Source: Bordetella parapertussis
GTDB lineage: Bacteria; Cyanobacteriota; Cyanobacteriia; PCC-6307; Cyanobiaceae
Assembly: GCA_943324725.2 (NCBI GenBank)
Contig: CALPMR020000102.1
Location: 1 to 9,445 of the forward strand
Length of the DNA: 9,445 bases
Direction: 5' to 3'
Below the pieces are notes generated by a model that did not search any database, was not told where the DNA came from, and worked only from the letters and a program-made list of their open reading frames with translations. Positions 1 through 5,363 of this stretch are shown here, one piece after another. The position numbers were made by a program, and so were the translations under genes. Numbering within the stretch: position 1 is the first letter of the stretch; every line of letters begins with the position of its first letter.

Positions 1-410
1 AGCTCCCAGAGCAGCGGTTCGAGCATGCCCATGCCGTAGTGCTCCAGGTACTTGGGCAGGTGGGTGTGGTAGCTGGCCACCAGGGGCAGACCGCGGGTCC
101 TGGCCAGCCAGATGCCCCCCAGGCCCAGGACAGCGGGATTCACGACGTGCACCAGGTCGGGAGCGAACCCCTCCAAGGCCTCCGACACCGCCGGCCGGGG
201 CAGGGCCAGCTTCAGCTCCGGGTACAGGGGCAGCGGCATGGCCGGCACACCCACCACCCGGGCGCCGCAGTACTGGGCCGGTGCCCCCTCCGGGCAGAAG
301 ATCAGCACCTCGTCCCCGGCCGCCACGAGATGCTCCACCGTCTTGGTGAGTCGCGTGACGATGCCATCGACCTTCGGCAGGAAGGTTTCGGTGAAAAAAG
401 CGATCTTCAC
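1..410 (-). CDS. sqdX: SqdX, sulfoquinovosyltransferase (N-terminal part, runs off left edge)
   Basis: Family GT4 glycosyltransferase that moves sulfoquinovose from UDP-sulfoquinovose to diacylglycerol, the last step of SQDG sulfolipid synthesis at the membrane. About 136 codons are visible. They begin MKIAFFTETFLPKVDGIVTR, the usual start of this family, with the glycine-containing 'VDG' loop at residues 14-16. Further on is a 'SYHTHLPKYLEHYG' segment near residue 113, typical of the GT4 acceptor side. The GTG at 408-410 is chosen because it puts this N-terminus at residue 1; a GGGGA lies about 8 bases upstream. The gene follows sqdB on the same strand after 16 bases, so the two are almost certainly co-transcribed. 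The nucleotide-binding C-terminal domain lies outside the window. Plain GT4 mannosyltransferases look similar, but the sqdB neighbour settles the assignment. Confidence 0.93.
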   Translation of the reverse strand, partial: MKIAFFTETFLPKVDGIVTRLTKTVEHLVAAGDEVLIFCPEGAPAQYCGARVVGVPAMPLPLYPELKLALPRPAVSEALEGFAPDLVHVVNPAVLGLGGIWLARTRGLPLVASYHTHLPKYLEHYGMGMLEPLLWE

Positions 411-426
411 GCGTCCAATCCCCGGC

Positions 427-1623
427 TCACACTGGCGATTGGATCGCCTGGGCCTGACGGCTGGTCCAGGCGGATATGCAGGGGATGCGGGAGCGGTCGC
501 AGCGGTCGGCCCAGCGCCGGGCCACATCCACCACTTCAGCCAGCAGGCCGTCATCGAGGGTGGTGGGCCGCAGGCCCAGCTCGATGAAGCAGCGGTTGTC
601 GACGATCAGATCGTTTTCGATCGCCTCCTTGCGGGGATTGGGCAGGTGGTTGATCTCAGCGCCGGTGAGATCCGCCACCTTGCGGGCCAGTTCGCCCACC
701 TGGTGGCTTTCGGTCATCTGGTTGAAGATCTTCACCTTTTCGCCGTGGCTGGGGGGGTGCTCCAGGGCGAGCTGCACGCAGCGCACCGAATCGCGGATGT
801 GAATGAAGGCCCGGGTCTGGCCGCCGGTGCCATGGACAGTGAGGGGATAGCCGATCGCCGCCTGCATCAGGAAGCGATTGAGCACCGTGCCGTAGTCGCC
901 GTCGTAATCGAAGCGATTGGTGAGTCGGGGATCTTTCTCGGTGAGGGCGGTGTTCGTGCCCCAGACGATGCCCTGGTGCAGATCGGTGACCCGGATGGCG
1001 TCGTTCTTGTTGTAGTAAAAGAACAGCAGCTGATCGAGCGTCTTGGTCATGTGGTAGACGCTGCCGGGATCCGTGGGGTGCAGGATCTTCTCGGTGAAGC
1101 GACTGCCATCCGGCTGGGGCACCTCGACGGTGAGATAGCCCTCAGGAATCGTGGCGCCCCGGTGGGAGCCGTAGCCGTAGACCCCCATGGTGCCCAGGTG
1201 CACGATGTGCACGTCCAGGCCGCTTTCGACGATCGCCGCCAGCAGGTTGTGGGTGCCGTTGACGTTGTTGTCGACGGTGTAGCGCTTGGTGGCGCTGTTC
1301 TTCATCGAGTAGGGGGCAGCCCGCTGTTCGGCGAAATGGACCACGCACTCGGGCCGCTCGCTGCGCAGCAGTTCCAGCAGCCGGTCGTACTCCTGGGCGA
1401 TGTCGAGCAGCACGAAGCGCATGGCGCGGCCACCGACCTGCTCCCAGGCCCGCAGGCGGTCCTGCATCGTGGCGATCGGGGTGAGCGACTCCACCCCGAG
1501 GTCAATGTCGATCTTGCGCCGGCTGAGGTTGTCGACGATGACGACATCGTGGCCGGCATCGGCAAGGTTCACCGCACAGGGCCAACCGCAGAACCCGTCA
1601 CCGCCGAGAACGAGAACCTTCAC
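427..1623 (-). CDS. sqdB: SqdB, UDP-sulfoquinovose synthase
   Basis: Short-chain dehydrogenase/reductase-type enzyme that converts UDP-glucose plus sulfite to UDP-sulfoquinovose, the head-group donor for sulfolipid. The 398-residue length fits the family. The NAD-binding Rossmann motif GGDGFCG is at residues 7-13, followed by the acidic 'VDNLSRRKID' strand end at 30-39. The catalytic threonine is in 'LGTMGVYG' (T145) and the tyrosine-lysine pair is in 'YHMTK' (Y190, K194). 'HFAEQRAAPYSM' (96-107) and 'HQGIVWGTNT' (216-225) are characteristic of SqdB/SQD1. Translation starts at GTG 1621-1623, with AGGAGA five bases upstream. The last ~25 residues, after 'ARRWADRC', look like an ordinary variable tail. 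sqdX follows directly. No key residue is missing. Confidence 0.97.
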   Translation of the reverse strand: MKVLVLGGDGFCGWPCAVNLADAGHDVVIVDNLSRRKIDIDLGVESLTPIATMQDRLRAWEQVGGRAMRFVLLDIAQEYDRLLELLRSERPECVVHFAEQRAAPYSMKNSATKRYTVDNNVNGTHNLLAAIVESGLDVHIVHLGTMGVYGYGSHRGATIPEGYLTVEVPQPDGSRFTEKILHPTDPGSVYHMTKTLDQLLFFYYNKNDAIRVTDLHQGIVWGTNTALTEKDPRLTNRFDYDGDYGTVLNRFLMQAAIGYPLTVHGTGGQTRAFIHIRDSVRCVQLALEHPPSHGEKVKIFNQMTESHQVGELARKVADLTGAEINHLPNPRKEAIENDLIVDNRCFIELGLRPTTLDDGLLAEVVDVARRWADRCDRSRIPCISAWTSRQAQAIQSPV

Positions 1624-1628
1624 CCCAG

Positions 1629-1634
1629 TCTCCT
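1629..1634 (-). promoter_or_regulatory. Ribosome binding site of sqdB
   Basis: On the minus strand AGGAGA lies five bases before the GTG codon at 1621-1623. It is a clear Shine-Dalgarno sequence and supports the GTG start of SqdB. Most other genes here have weaker ones. Confidence 0.7.
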
Positions 1635-1705
1635 GAACGAGCAGTTGCTCAGCCGCGTCAAGCTACTACAAGCCTTTGGCGGGACCGCTGCGTTGAGGCG
1701 TCGAT

Positions 1706-1870
1706 TCAGCTGATGCCTGCGGCCACAGCCACCAGCAGCAGCACCAGCACCAGTCCGCCGATCAGCAGCAACCGGTTGGTCCTGCGGCCTTCGCCCGCCT
1801 CGATCAGCACCATGCGGGGCTCCTTGGCAAAGGCATTGAGCTTGCCGCCGTCTTCTTCGGTGACCTGCAT
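1706..1870 (-). CDS. psb34: Psb34-like protein (ssl1498 family), photosystem II assembly
   Basis: A 54-residue protein with one membrane segment. The N-terminal half carries the family signature T-E-E-D-G-G-K-L-N-A-F-A-K-E-P (residues 4-18), close to the 'T-x-E-G-G-x-L-N-x-F-A-x-E-P' pattern of the ssl1498 'light-harvesting-like' family. A short charged stretch (EAGEGRRTNR) then leads to a transmembrane helix at about 34-54 that ends AGIS. Synechocystis Psb34 binds PSII assembly intermediates and competes with high-light-inducible proteins for CP47; the role here is by homology. The start is ATG 1868-1870 with GGAG about a dozen bases upstream, and the stop is TGA at 1706-1708. The gene lies 82 bases upstream of sqdB on the same strand and may share its transcript. 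No chlorophyll-binding ExxNxR motif is seen, so it is not a true Hlip. Confidence 0.88.
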   Translation of the reverse strand: MQVTEEDGGKLNAFAKEPRMVLIEAGEGRRTNRLLLIGGLVLVLLLVAVAAGIS

Positions 1871-1882
1871 GGAAGGAGCTCC

Positions 1883-1926
1883 GTGGGTCGGGTCACGTTA
1901 TGGAGCACCTGCGGAGGTGGACCCAC
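1883..1926 (-). promoter_or_regulatory. Possible structured leader upstream of psb34
   Basis: The 96 bases between the thiG stop and the psb34 start contain nested inverted repeats. GTGGGTC (1883-1889) is matched by GACCCAC (1920-1926). Directly inside the second arm is a hairpin, CACCT-GCGG-AGGTG (1906-1919). A second GGGTC at 1890-1894 offers an alternative partner for the outer arm. The structure ends 12 bases before the psb34 ATG, so it could be an RNA fold or an operator. No convincing -35/-10 pair was identified. Low confidence because short palindromes are frequent in GC-rich DNA. Confidence 0.3.
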
Positions 1927-1947
1927 TCCGGCAAGGTTCGTCACACA

Positions 1948-1961
1948 GCGGCCCCAGCCGC
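1948..1961 (-). terminator. Weak hairpin after thiG
   Basis: A GCGGC/GCCGC stem with a four-base loop lies a few bases beyond the thiG stop codon at 1967-1969. It has only five pairs and no T tract, so it is at best a weak terminator. Confidence 0.15.
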
Positions 1962-1966
1962 AGGGT

Positions 1967-2914
1967 TCAGGCGCCGATGCGTCCCTGTCGGGGTGAACTG
2001 GCACTGGCGTCGGCCCGGATCGGCAGCCGGCCGGCCCGAAAGGCGCTGCGGCCAGCCACGGTGGCCAGGGCCATGGCGCCGGCCATGGCGGCGGGATCTC
2101 CCGCCAGGGCAATGGCGCTGTTGATCAGCAGGGCATCGGCTCCCATTTCCATCGCCTGGGCCGCTTCGCTGGGGACGCCGATGCCCGCATCCACGACCAC
2201 GGGCACACGGGCCTCCGCGATGATCAGGGCGATGTTGGCGGCATTGCGGATCCCCTGTCCTGAACCGATCGGCGAGCCCAGGGGCATCACCGTGGCGCAA
2301 CCGACTTCCTCCAGCCGTTTGGCGAGCAGGGGATCGGCATTGATGTACGGCAGGACGGTGAAGCCTTCCCTGACCAGTTGTTCAGCCGCTTCGAGCGTGC
2401 CGAACGGATCGGGCAGCAGATGGCGGGTGTCGGGGATCACCTCCAGCTTGACGAAATTGTTGTCTTCCTGGCCCGCCAGCCTGGCCAGTTCCCGGCCCAG
2501 GCGGGCCACCCGGATCGCCTCCTCCGCCGTGGCGCAGCCGGCCGTGTTGGGCAGCATCCAGATGCGCCGCCAGTCGATCGCCTCCATCAGGCCCCCATGG
2601 CCCGCCGCCTGGCTCTGCACGCGCCGCACGGCCACGGTGACGATCTCGCAGGCACTGGCGGCCAGGCTGGCCTGCATCACGGCCAGGGAGGGGTACTTGC
2701 CGGTGCCCGTCATCAGGCGGCTGTGGAAGCGGCGACCGCCGATCACCAGGCAGTCCTCGGCGTCGGGGGCTGAAGGGGTCGGGCTGTCCGGTTGCAGGTT
2801 GCCGGATTGGTGGGGTTCTGGGGCAGGGCCGGCCGCGATCGGATCATGGGGGCCGCCGCCGGCGCTCGACGGGACTGTGGCTGGGGCGGAATCGGCCACG
2901 GATGGATGCGGCAA
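1967..2914 (-). CDS. thiG: ThiG, thiazole synthase
   Basis: Makes the thiazole phosphate ring of thiamine from 1-deoxy-D-xylulose 5-phosphate, dehydroglycine and the ThiS thiocarboxylate. It is a cytosolic TIM-barrel enzyme. The core begins at about residue 56 ('[19 protein letters not shown]'). The Schiff-base lysine is K156 in '[18 protein letters not shown]', aligning with E. coli K95. The phosphate-binding loops '[13 protein letters not shown]' (209-221) and '[23 protein letters not shown]' (239-261) are intact. The drawn start is TTG 2912-2914, which gives a Pro/Ala/Ser-rich extension of about 54 residues before the family core. GTG at 2897-2899 or a later non-ATG codon are alternatives, and no ATG is available. 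The gene appears monocistronic and divergent from the 2962 gene. No TPP riboswitch fits in the short upstream gap. Confidence 0.96.
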   Translation of the reverse strand: MPHPSVADSAPATVPSSAGGGPHDPIAAGPAPEPHQSGNLQPDSPTPSAPDAEDCLVIGGRRFHSRLMTGTGKYPSLAVMQASLAASACEIVTVAVRRVQSQAAGHGGLMEAIDWRRIWMLPNTAGCATAEEAIRVARLGRELARLAGQEDNNFVKLEVIPDTRHLLPDPFGTLEAAEQLVREGFTVLPYINADPLLAKRLEEVGCATVMPLGSPIGSGQGIRNAANIALIIAEARVPVVVDAGIGVPSEAAQAMEMGADALLINSAIALAGDPAAMAGAMALATVAGRSAFRAGRLPIRADASASSPRQGRIGA

Positions 2915-2961
2915 TGGTCGTCTCGCCCCTAGTCTGCGCTGCGGACCTGCGATCGGACGTC

Positions 2962-3498
2962 ATGCCGCTGCCCCTGCTGCTTGCGGTGAGCCCGCTGCCC
3001 AGCGAAGCCTTCACGCCCTACACCCCGCCGGCAGCCTCCGAGAGTGCCGATGTGCTGTTCGGTACCGGTCCGGTCGAGACGTTCGATGCCGTTGGTCGCG
3101 CCGAGTTGATCGCCCGCGAGTTGCCCCGCCTCTGGCGTGGTGTCTACCGCTCCTATGAGGGGGCAGCGGCGTTGCCGGTGGAGCTGCGCATCGCTTCGGC
3201 CACGTCGATGGGACAGATGGTGGACATCCGCGGCAGCCTCTCGGTCGGCGGCGTCGAGTCCCCGGTGCAGGGCAATCTCAACGCCAAATCCGATCAGCTG
3301 GATCTGCTGTTGCTGGGCGACAAGCTCGGTGGCGATCTGGAGCCCGGTGGTCAGATGCTCGGCCTGCAGGGTTTTCCCCTGATCACCTGGCAACCACCGA
3401 GGCTCACCAGCATCGGTGGCCGCCTGCTCCTGTCACCCCAGGCCGACTCAGCTCCAGTTCAGCCCGCCTCGGCGCCCGCGATCCGCGGTCTCTGGTGA
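2962..3498 (+). CDS. Conserved hypothetical protein, probably cyanobacterial-specific
   Basis: A 178-residue protein that I cannot assign a function. It starts MPLPLLLAVSPLPSEAF, a hydrophobic stretch that could be a weak signal peptide. A helical 'AVGRAELIARELPRLWRGVYRSY' region (43-65) follows, then an apparent beta-rich domain. Its most distinctive segment is 'VQGNLNAKSDQLDLLLLGDKL' (102-122), followed by 'GLQGFPLITWQPPRLTSIGGRL' (134-155). The C-terminus is Ala/Pro-rich and ends in RGLW. ATG 2962 is chosen; in-frame ATGs at 2902 and 2914 would add 20 or 16 residues but overlap the thiG start region. Codon use matches the neighbours, with high third-position GC. From memory the core resembles an uncharacterised cyanobacterial protein often found near thiG; this could not be verified here. 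Confidence 0.8.
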   Translation: MPLPLLLAVSPLPSEAFTPYTPPAASESADVLFGTGPVETFDAVGRAELIARELPRLWRGVYRSYEGAAALPVELRIASATSMGQMVDIRGSLSVGGVESPVQGNLNAKSDQLDLLLLGDKLGGDLEPGGQMLGLQGFPLITWQPPRLTSIGGRLLLSPQADSAPVQPASAPAIRGLW

Positions 3499-3624
3499 GT
3501 GTCCTGGAGCGTGGCCTCGCGCCGTTCTGAGCGCTTCTGGCAGCAGGCCTGGGTCGGACTGGGACTGGACTGGTACGAGCCGGTCCTATGTCCGGATCTG
3601 GAAACGGCCCAGGCGCCAGTGTGA
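3499..3624 (+). CDS. Possible small protein directly behind the hypothetical gene
   Basis: GTG at 3499 follows the TGA stop of the upstream gene without any gap and in the same frame. It opens 41 codons ending at TGA 3622-3624. The peptide is rich in tryptophan and charged residues, including 'RFWQQAWVGLGLDWYEP' (12-28), which looks more protein-like than random GC-rich sequence. By my count about 78% of its third codon positions are G or C. A GTG at 3511 is an alternative start, but its GGAG is only one base away. It could be a translationally coupled small protein, a UGA-readthrough extension, the remnant of a longer C-terminus, or chance. I do not recognise it. Confidence 0.28.
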   Translation: MSWSVASRRSERFWQQAWVGLGLDWYEPVLCPDLETAQAPV

Positions 3625-3734
3625 TTGCCGCCAGTTCGCGGCCTCCAGCCGGACCTCTGCCGGCTGCCGGCTGCCGCGCGCCGAGCACACCGTGAGCCGA
3701 TCGAATCTCACCAGGCGGTCCAGATCCCCGGGTT

Positions 3735-3754
3735 GGTCAGCCGATGGGCTGACC
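3735..3754. repeat. Perfect stem-loop, 8-bp stem
   Basis: GGTCAGCC (3735-3742), loop GATG, then GGCTGACC (3747-3754). The stem is perfect with a four-base loop. No T tract follows on either strand, so it is not a canonical intrinsic terminator. Confidence 0.6.
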
Positions 3755-3759
3755 GCAAC

Positions 3760-3785
3760 AGGCTGCTGGCCAGAGGCTGCTGGCC
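3760..3785. repeat. 12-bp direct repeat
   Basis: AGGCTGCTGGCC occurs at 3760-3771 and again at 3774-3785, two bases apart. It lies between the first and second stem-loops of the intergenic region. It could be a slippage duplication. Confidence 0.6.
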
Positions 3786-3805
3786 GTCAGAGTTGTTGAT
3801 CGCCG

Positions 3806-3823
3806 CTGGATCGCTGCATCCAG
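3806..3823. repeat. Stem-loop, 6-bp stem
   Basis: CTGGAT (3806-3811) and ATCCAG (3818-3823) flank a six-base loop. A weaker stem (3792-3798 with 3834-3840, containing two G-U pairs in plus-strand RNA) could enclose it. Confidence 0.45.
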
Positions 3824-3897
3824 AGTGCGCCGACAACAGTCCCGCCGCTCGGCCTCTCCAGCGTTGCTGATGTCCTGAAGGGCCTTGCTGTGGCCGC

Positions 3898-3921
3898 GTT
3901 CGAAGTGAATTCGCTTTGAAC
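3898..3921 (+). repeat. 10-bp stem-loop with G-U pairs on the plus strand
   Basis: GTTCGAAGTG (3898-3907), loop AATT, CGCTTTGAAC (3912-3921). All ten pairs form in plus-strand RNA, two of them G-U. Minus-strand RNA would have two A-C mismatches instead. The asymmetry hints that the transcribed strand, if any, is plus. Confidence 0.5.
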
Positions 3922-4012
3922 CTCTGGACGGCCCAAGTCCGCTCCGTGGCGGCGCGTGATGCCAAAGGCTTGCCGTGCAGCAACCACGTGAGTCGGTTCC
4001 GCTCAGGAGGGC

Positions 4013-4645
4013 TCAGGACGCCTTGTCATCACTGGATTTTTTGCCGCCGATGCCACGGGCCCGGCCATTCACTTGGCCGCTGCCGCCGTTGCCAGAGCCG
4101 TCTCCTTGAATGACACCACTGCGTCGATCGAGGGTTCTGAGCCGCTTGCGGGCCGTTTTGTTGTCGGGTTCGAGCTCCAGGGCCTGCTCGTAGCTGGCTC
4201 TGGCCTCTTCGGGCTTGAGCTGCTTTTCGAGGGCGAAGGCGAGATTGTTGAGGGCGACGGGGTAGTCAGGCTTGGCCCGCAGGGCAGAGCGGTAGTGGCG
4301 GATGGCCACCGGATATTTGTTCTGGGCTGCCAGGGTGAAGCCCAGGGCGTTCTCCATCAACGCCCTGGCCTCGTTCGGGACGGGATCGCGCTCGGCAGCC
4401 TTGAGGGCCTGCTTGAGGGTGTCGGCGGCCTCGGCATACAGCCGCTTGCGCAGCTGCACCGAAGCCAGCTCGTACAGGGTGCCCGGATCGCTGGGGCGAT
4501 CGGCCGGCATTCCAGCGCCGCCCAGGCGCACCAGCGCCGTCTCATCGCGGCGCACGCGCAGAATCTGGCGGGCCACCACAAACGCGGCGCCGCCCAGCAG
4601 GACGATCAGGCCGATCAGATAGGCCTGGGGCAGCAAGTCGTTCAT
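4013..4645 (-). CDS. ycf37: Ycf37, photosystem I assembly TPR protein
   Basis: A 210-residue thylakoid-anchored tetratricopeptide protein that helps assemble or stabilise photosystem I; the role is known from Synechocystis Ycf37 and inferred here. One N-terminal membrane helix (about residues 7-27) is followed by a basic, charged stretch (RQILRVRRDE). Three TPR units come next, at about 56-86, 96-128 and 130-163, with typical 'ALGFTLAAQNKYPVAIRHYRSAL' and 'ALNNLAFALEKQLKPEEARASYEQALELEPDN' spacing. The last ~35 residues are a Gly/Ser/Lys low-complexity tail. ATG 4643-4645 lies 17 bases after the rplT stop, placing ycf37 third in an rpmI-rplT-ycf37 transcript. No obvious Shine-Dalgarno precedes it. 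A generic TPR protein is the alternative, but the anchor plus three-TPR layout fits Ycf37 well. Confidence 0.88.
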   Translation of the reverse strand: MNDLLPQAYLIGLIVLLGGAAFVVARQILRVRRDETALVRLGGAGMPADRPSDPGTLYELASVQLRKRLYAEAADTLKQALKAAERDPVPNEARALMENALGFTLAAQNKYPVAIRHYRSALRAKPDYPVALNNLAFALEKQLKPEEARASYEQALELEPDNKTARKRLRTLDRRSGVIQGDGSGNGGSGQVNGRARGIGGKKSSDDKAS

Positions 4646-4661
4646 GGGGCCAGGGGACCGA

Positions 4662-5009
4662 TCAATGGCCGGCGGCGGTGACCACGGAGGTGAAGCTGAC
4701 GGGGTCGGCCACGGCCAGCTGGGCGAGCATCTTGCGGTTCAGACGCACGTCGGCCTTCTTGAGGCCACCGATCAGACGGCTGTAGCTGACGCCGTTGATC
4801 CGGGCCGCGGCGTTGATGCGGGCGATCCACAGGCGGCGGAAGTCGCGCTTGCGCCGGCGACGGTCGCGGTAGGCGTTGCAGAGGGCCTTCATCACCCGCT
4901 GGTTCGCCGTGCGGAAGAGGCTGCCGCTGCTGCCGCGGAAGCCCCGGGCTAGACGCAGAACTTTGTTACGGCGTTTGCGGGCGACATTGCCCCTCTTGAC
5001 GCGAGTCAT
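4662..5009 (-). CDS. rplT: Ribosomal protein L20 (bL20)
   Basis: A 115-residue component of the large ribosomal subunit that binds 23S rRNA and is needed early in 50S assembly. The very basic N-terminal extension begins [20 protein letters not shown] and leads into the long helix with '[20 protein letters not shown]' (23-42). The globular C-terminal domain contains '[20 protein letters not shown]' and '[16 protein letters not shown]'. Length and motifs are typical. The start is ATG 5007-5009. It lies 70 bases downstream of rpmI in the usual L35-L20 order, without infC in front, as is common in cyanobacteria. In other bacteria L20 represses its own operon by binding the leader mRNA. No clear mimic of the rRNA site was identified here. 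Confidence 0.98.
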   Translation of the reverse strand: MTRVKRGNVARKRRNKVLRLARGFRGSSGSLFRTANQRVMKALCNAYRDRRRRKRDFRRLWIARINAAARINGVSYSRLIGGLKKADVRLNRKMLAQLAVADPVSFTSVVTAAGH

Positions 5010-5079
5010 GGGTGGAACTCAGGAATTCAGTTAGGAAGTGGGGGGCGGAAAGCTCCGACCCAGCCTCGGGCCGAAGGGC

Positions 5080-5277
5080 TCAGGCGTAGGGAAGCATCAG
5101 CGAGACGTTGTCGTGATCGCGATCGTCGACCACCGCCATCGTGCCCAGGTAGCGCTTGCGCTTGGGGCTCTTGTGATCGAGGAGGTGGTTGTGGAAGGCG
5201 CGCCGGCGCATGAACTTGCCGCTGCCGGTGATCTTGAACCGCTTGGCGGCCGCTTTGCGGGTCTTGAGCTTCGGCAT
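5080..5277 (-). CDS. rpmI: Ribosomal protein L35 (bL35)
   Basis: A 65-residue large-subunit protein. It starts [20 protein letters not shown], the diagnostic bL35 N-terminus, and continues with '[19 protein letters not shown]' (24-42). The C-terminal '[12 protein letters not shown]' is typical of cyanobacterial L35. ATG is at 5275-5277. It is the first gene of the rpmI-rplT-ycf37 unit. The promoter should lie in the divergent gap upstream of 5277, which argues against a far-upstream start for the SpoIID-like gene. Confidence 0.98.
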   Translation of the reverse strand: MPKLKTRKAAAKRFKITGSGKFMRRRAFHNHLLDHKSPKRKRYLGTMAVVDDRDHDNVSLMLPYA

Positions 5278-5333
5278 CTCGGTTGGCGCGCGCACAAACA
5301 AGCAGAGTACGACCTGGAGGATCCTTCTTCCAA

Positions 5334-5343
5334 CCCCCCCCCC
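5334..5343. repeat. Homopolymer of ten C
   Basis: Ten consecutive C residues lie between the rpmI start and the SpoIID-like gene. Such tracts slip easily. It would be inside the reading frame if translation began at TTG 5283, and in the leader if it began at TTG 5364. Confidence 0.85.
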
Positions 5344-5363
5344 ATTCGATTTCTCCGCTCGCT

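Larger units (their letters stand above)
3625..4012. other. Long intergenic region, no convincing gene, several inverted repeats
   Basis: About 390 bases between the plus-strand genes and the end of ycf37. Open frames exist on both strands but show no family motif, and third-position GC is weaker than in the neighbours. No tRNA, SRP RNA, 6S RNA, Yfr1 or tmRNA landmark was recognised. It contains three clean stem-loops (3735-3754, 3806-3823, 3898-3921), a possible longer stem (3792-3798 with 3834-3840, including G-U pairs) enclosing the second one, and a 12-base direct repeat. It may hold a small RNA or degraded gene sequence. Near the ycf37 stop the octamer GCTCAGGA occurs twice, ten bases apart (4001 and 4011). 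Confidence 0.6.

Noticed and set aside
112..1713. 533-codon plus-strand open frame opposite sqdX and sqdB
   Set aside because: It is antisense to two clearly recognised genes, has no family motif, and is explained by high GC at third codon positions keeping the opposite frame open.
2915..2961. Possible TPP riboswitch for thiG
   Set aside because: The divergent gap is only 47 bases with the chosen starts and shows none of the conserved THI-box motifs.
1713..3158. 481-codon plus-strand open frame opposite psb34 and thiG
   Set aside because: The product is Arg/Ser/Pro/Ala-rich without domains and lies over an intact ThiG.
3708..3983. Minus-strand open frame in the intergenic region
   Set aside because: Composition is random-looking, there is no start signal, and no recognisable motif.
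3625..4012. tRNA, 6S RNA, SRP RNA, Yfr1 or two-piece tmRNA gene
   Set aside because: No T-loop plus cloverleaf, no SRP tetraloop motif, no Yfr1 core and no tmRNA tag sequence was found.
4073..4681. Plus-strand open frame opposite ycf37
   Set aside because: It is a shadow of the TPR protein, composed of mirrored Gly/Leu/Val-rich sequence.
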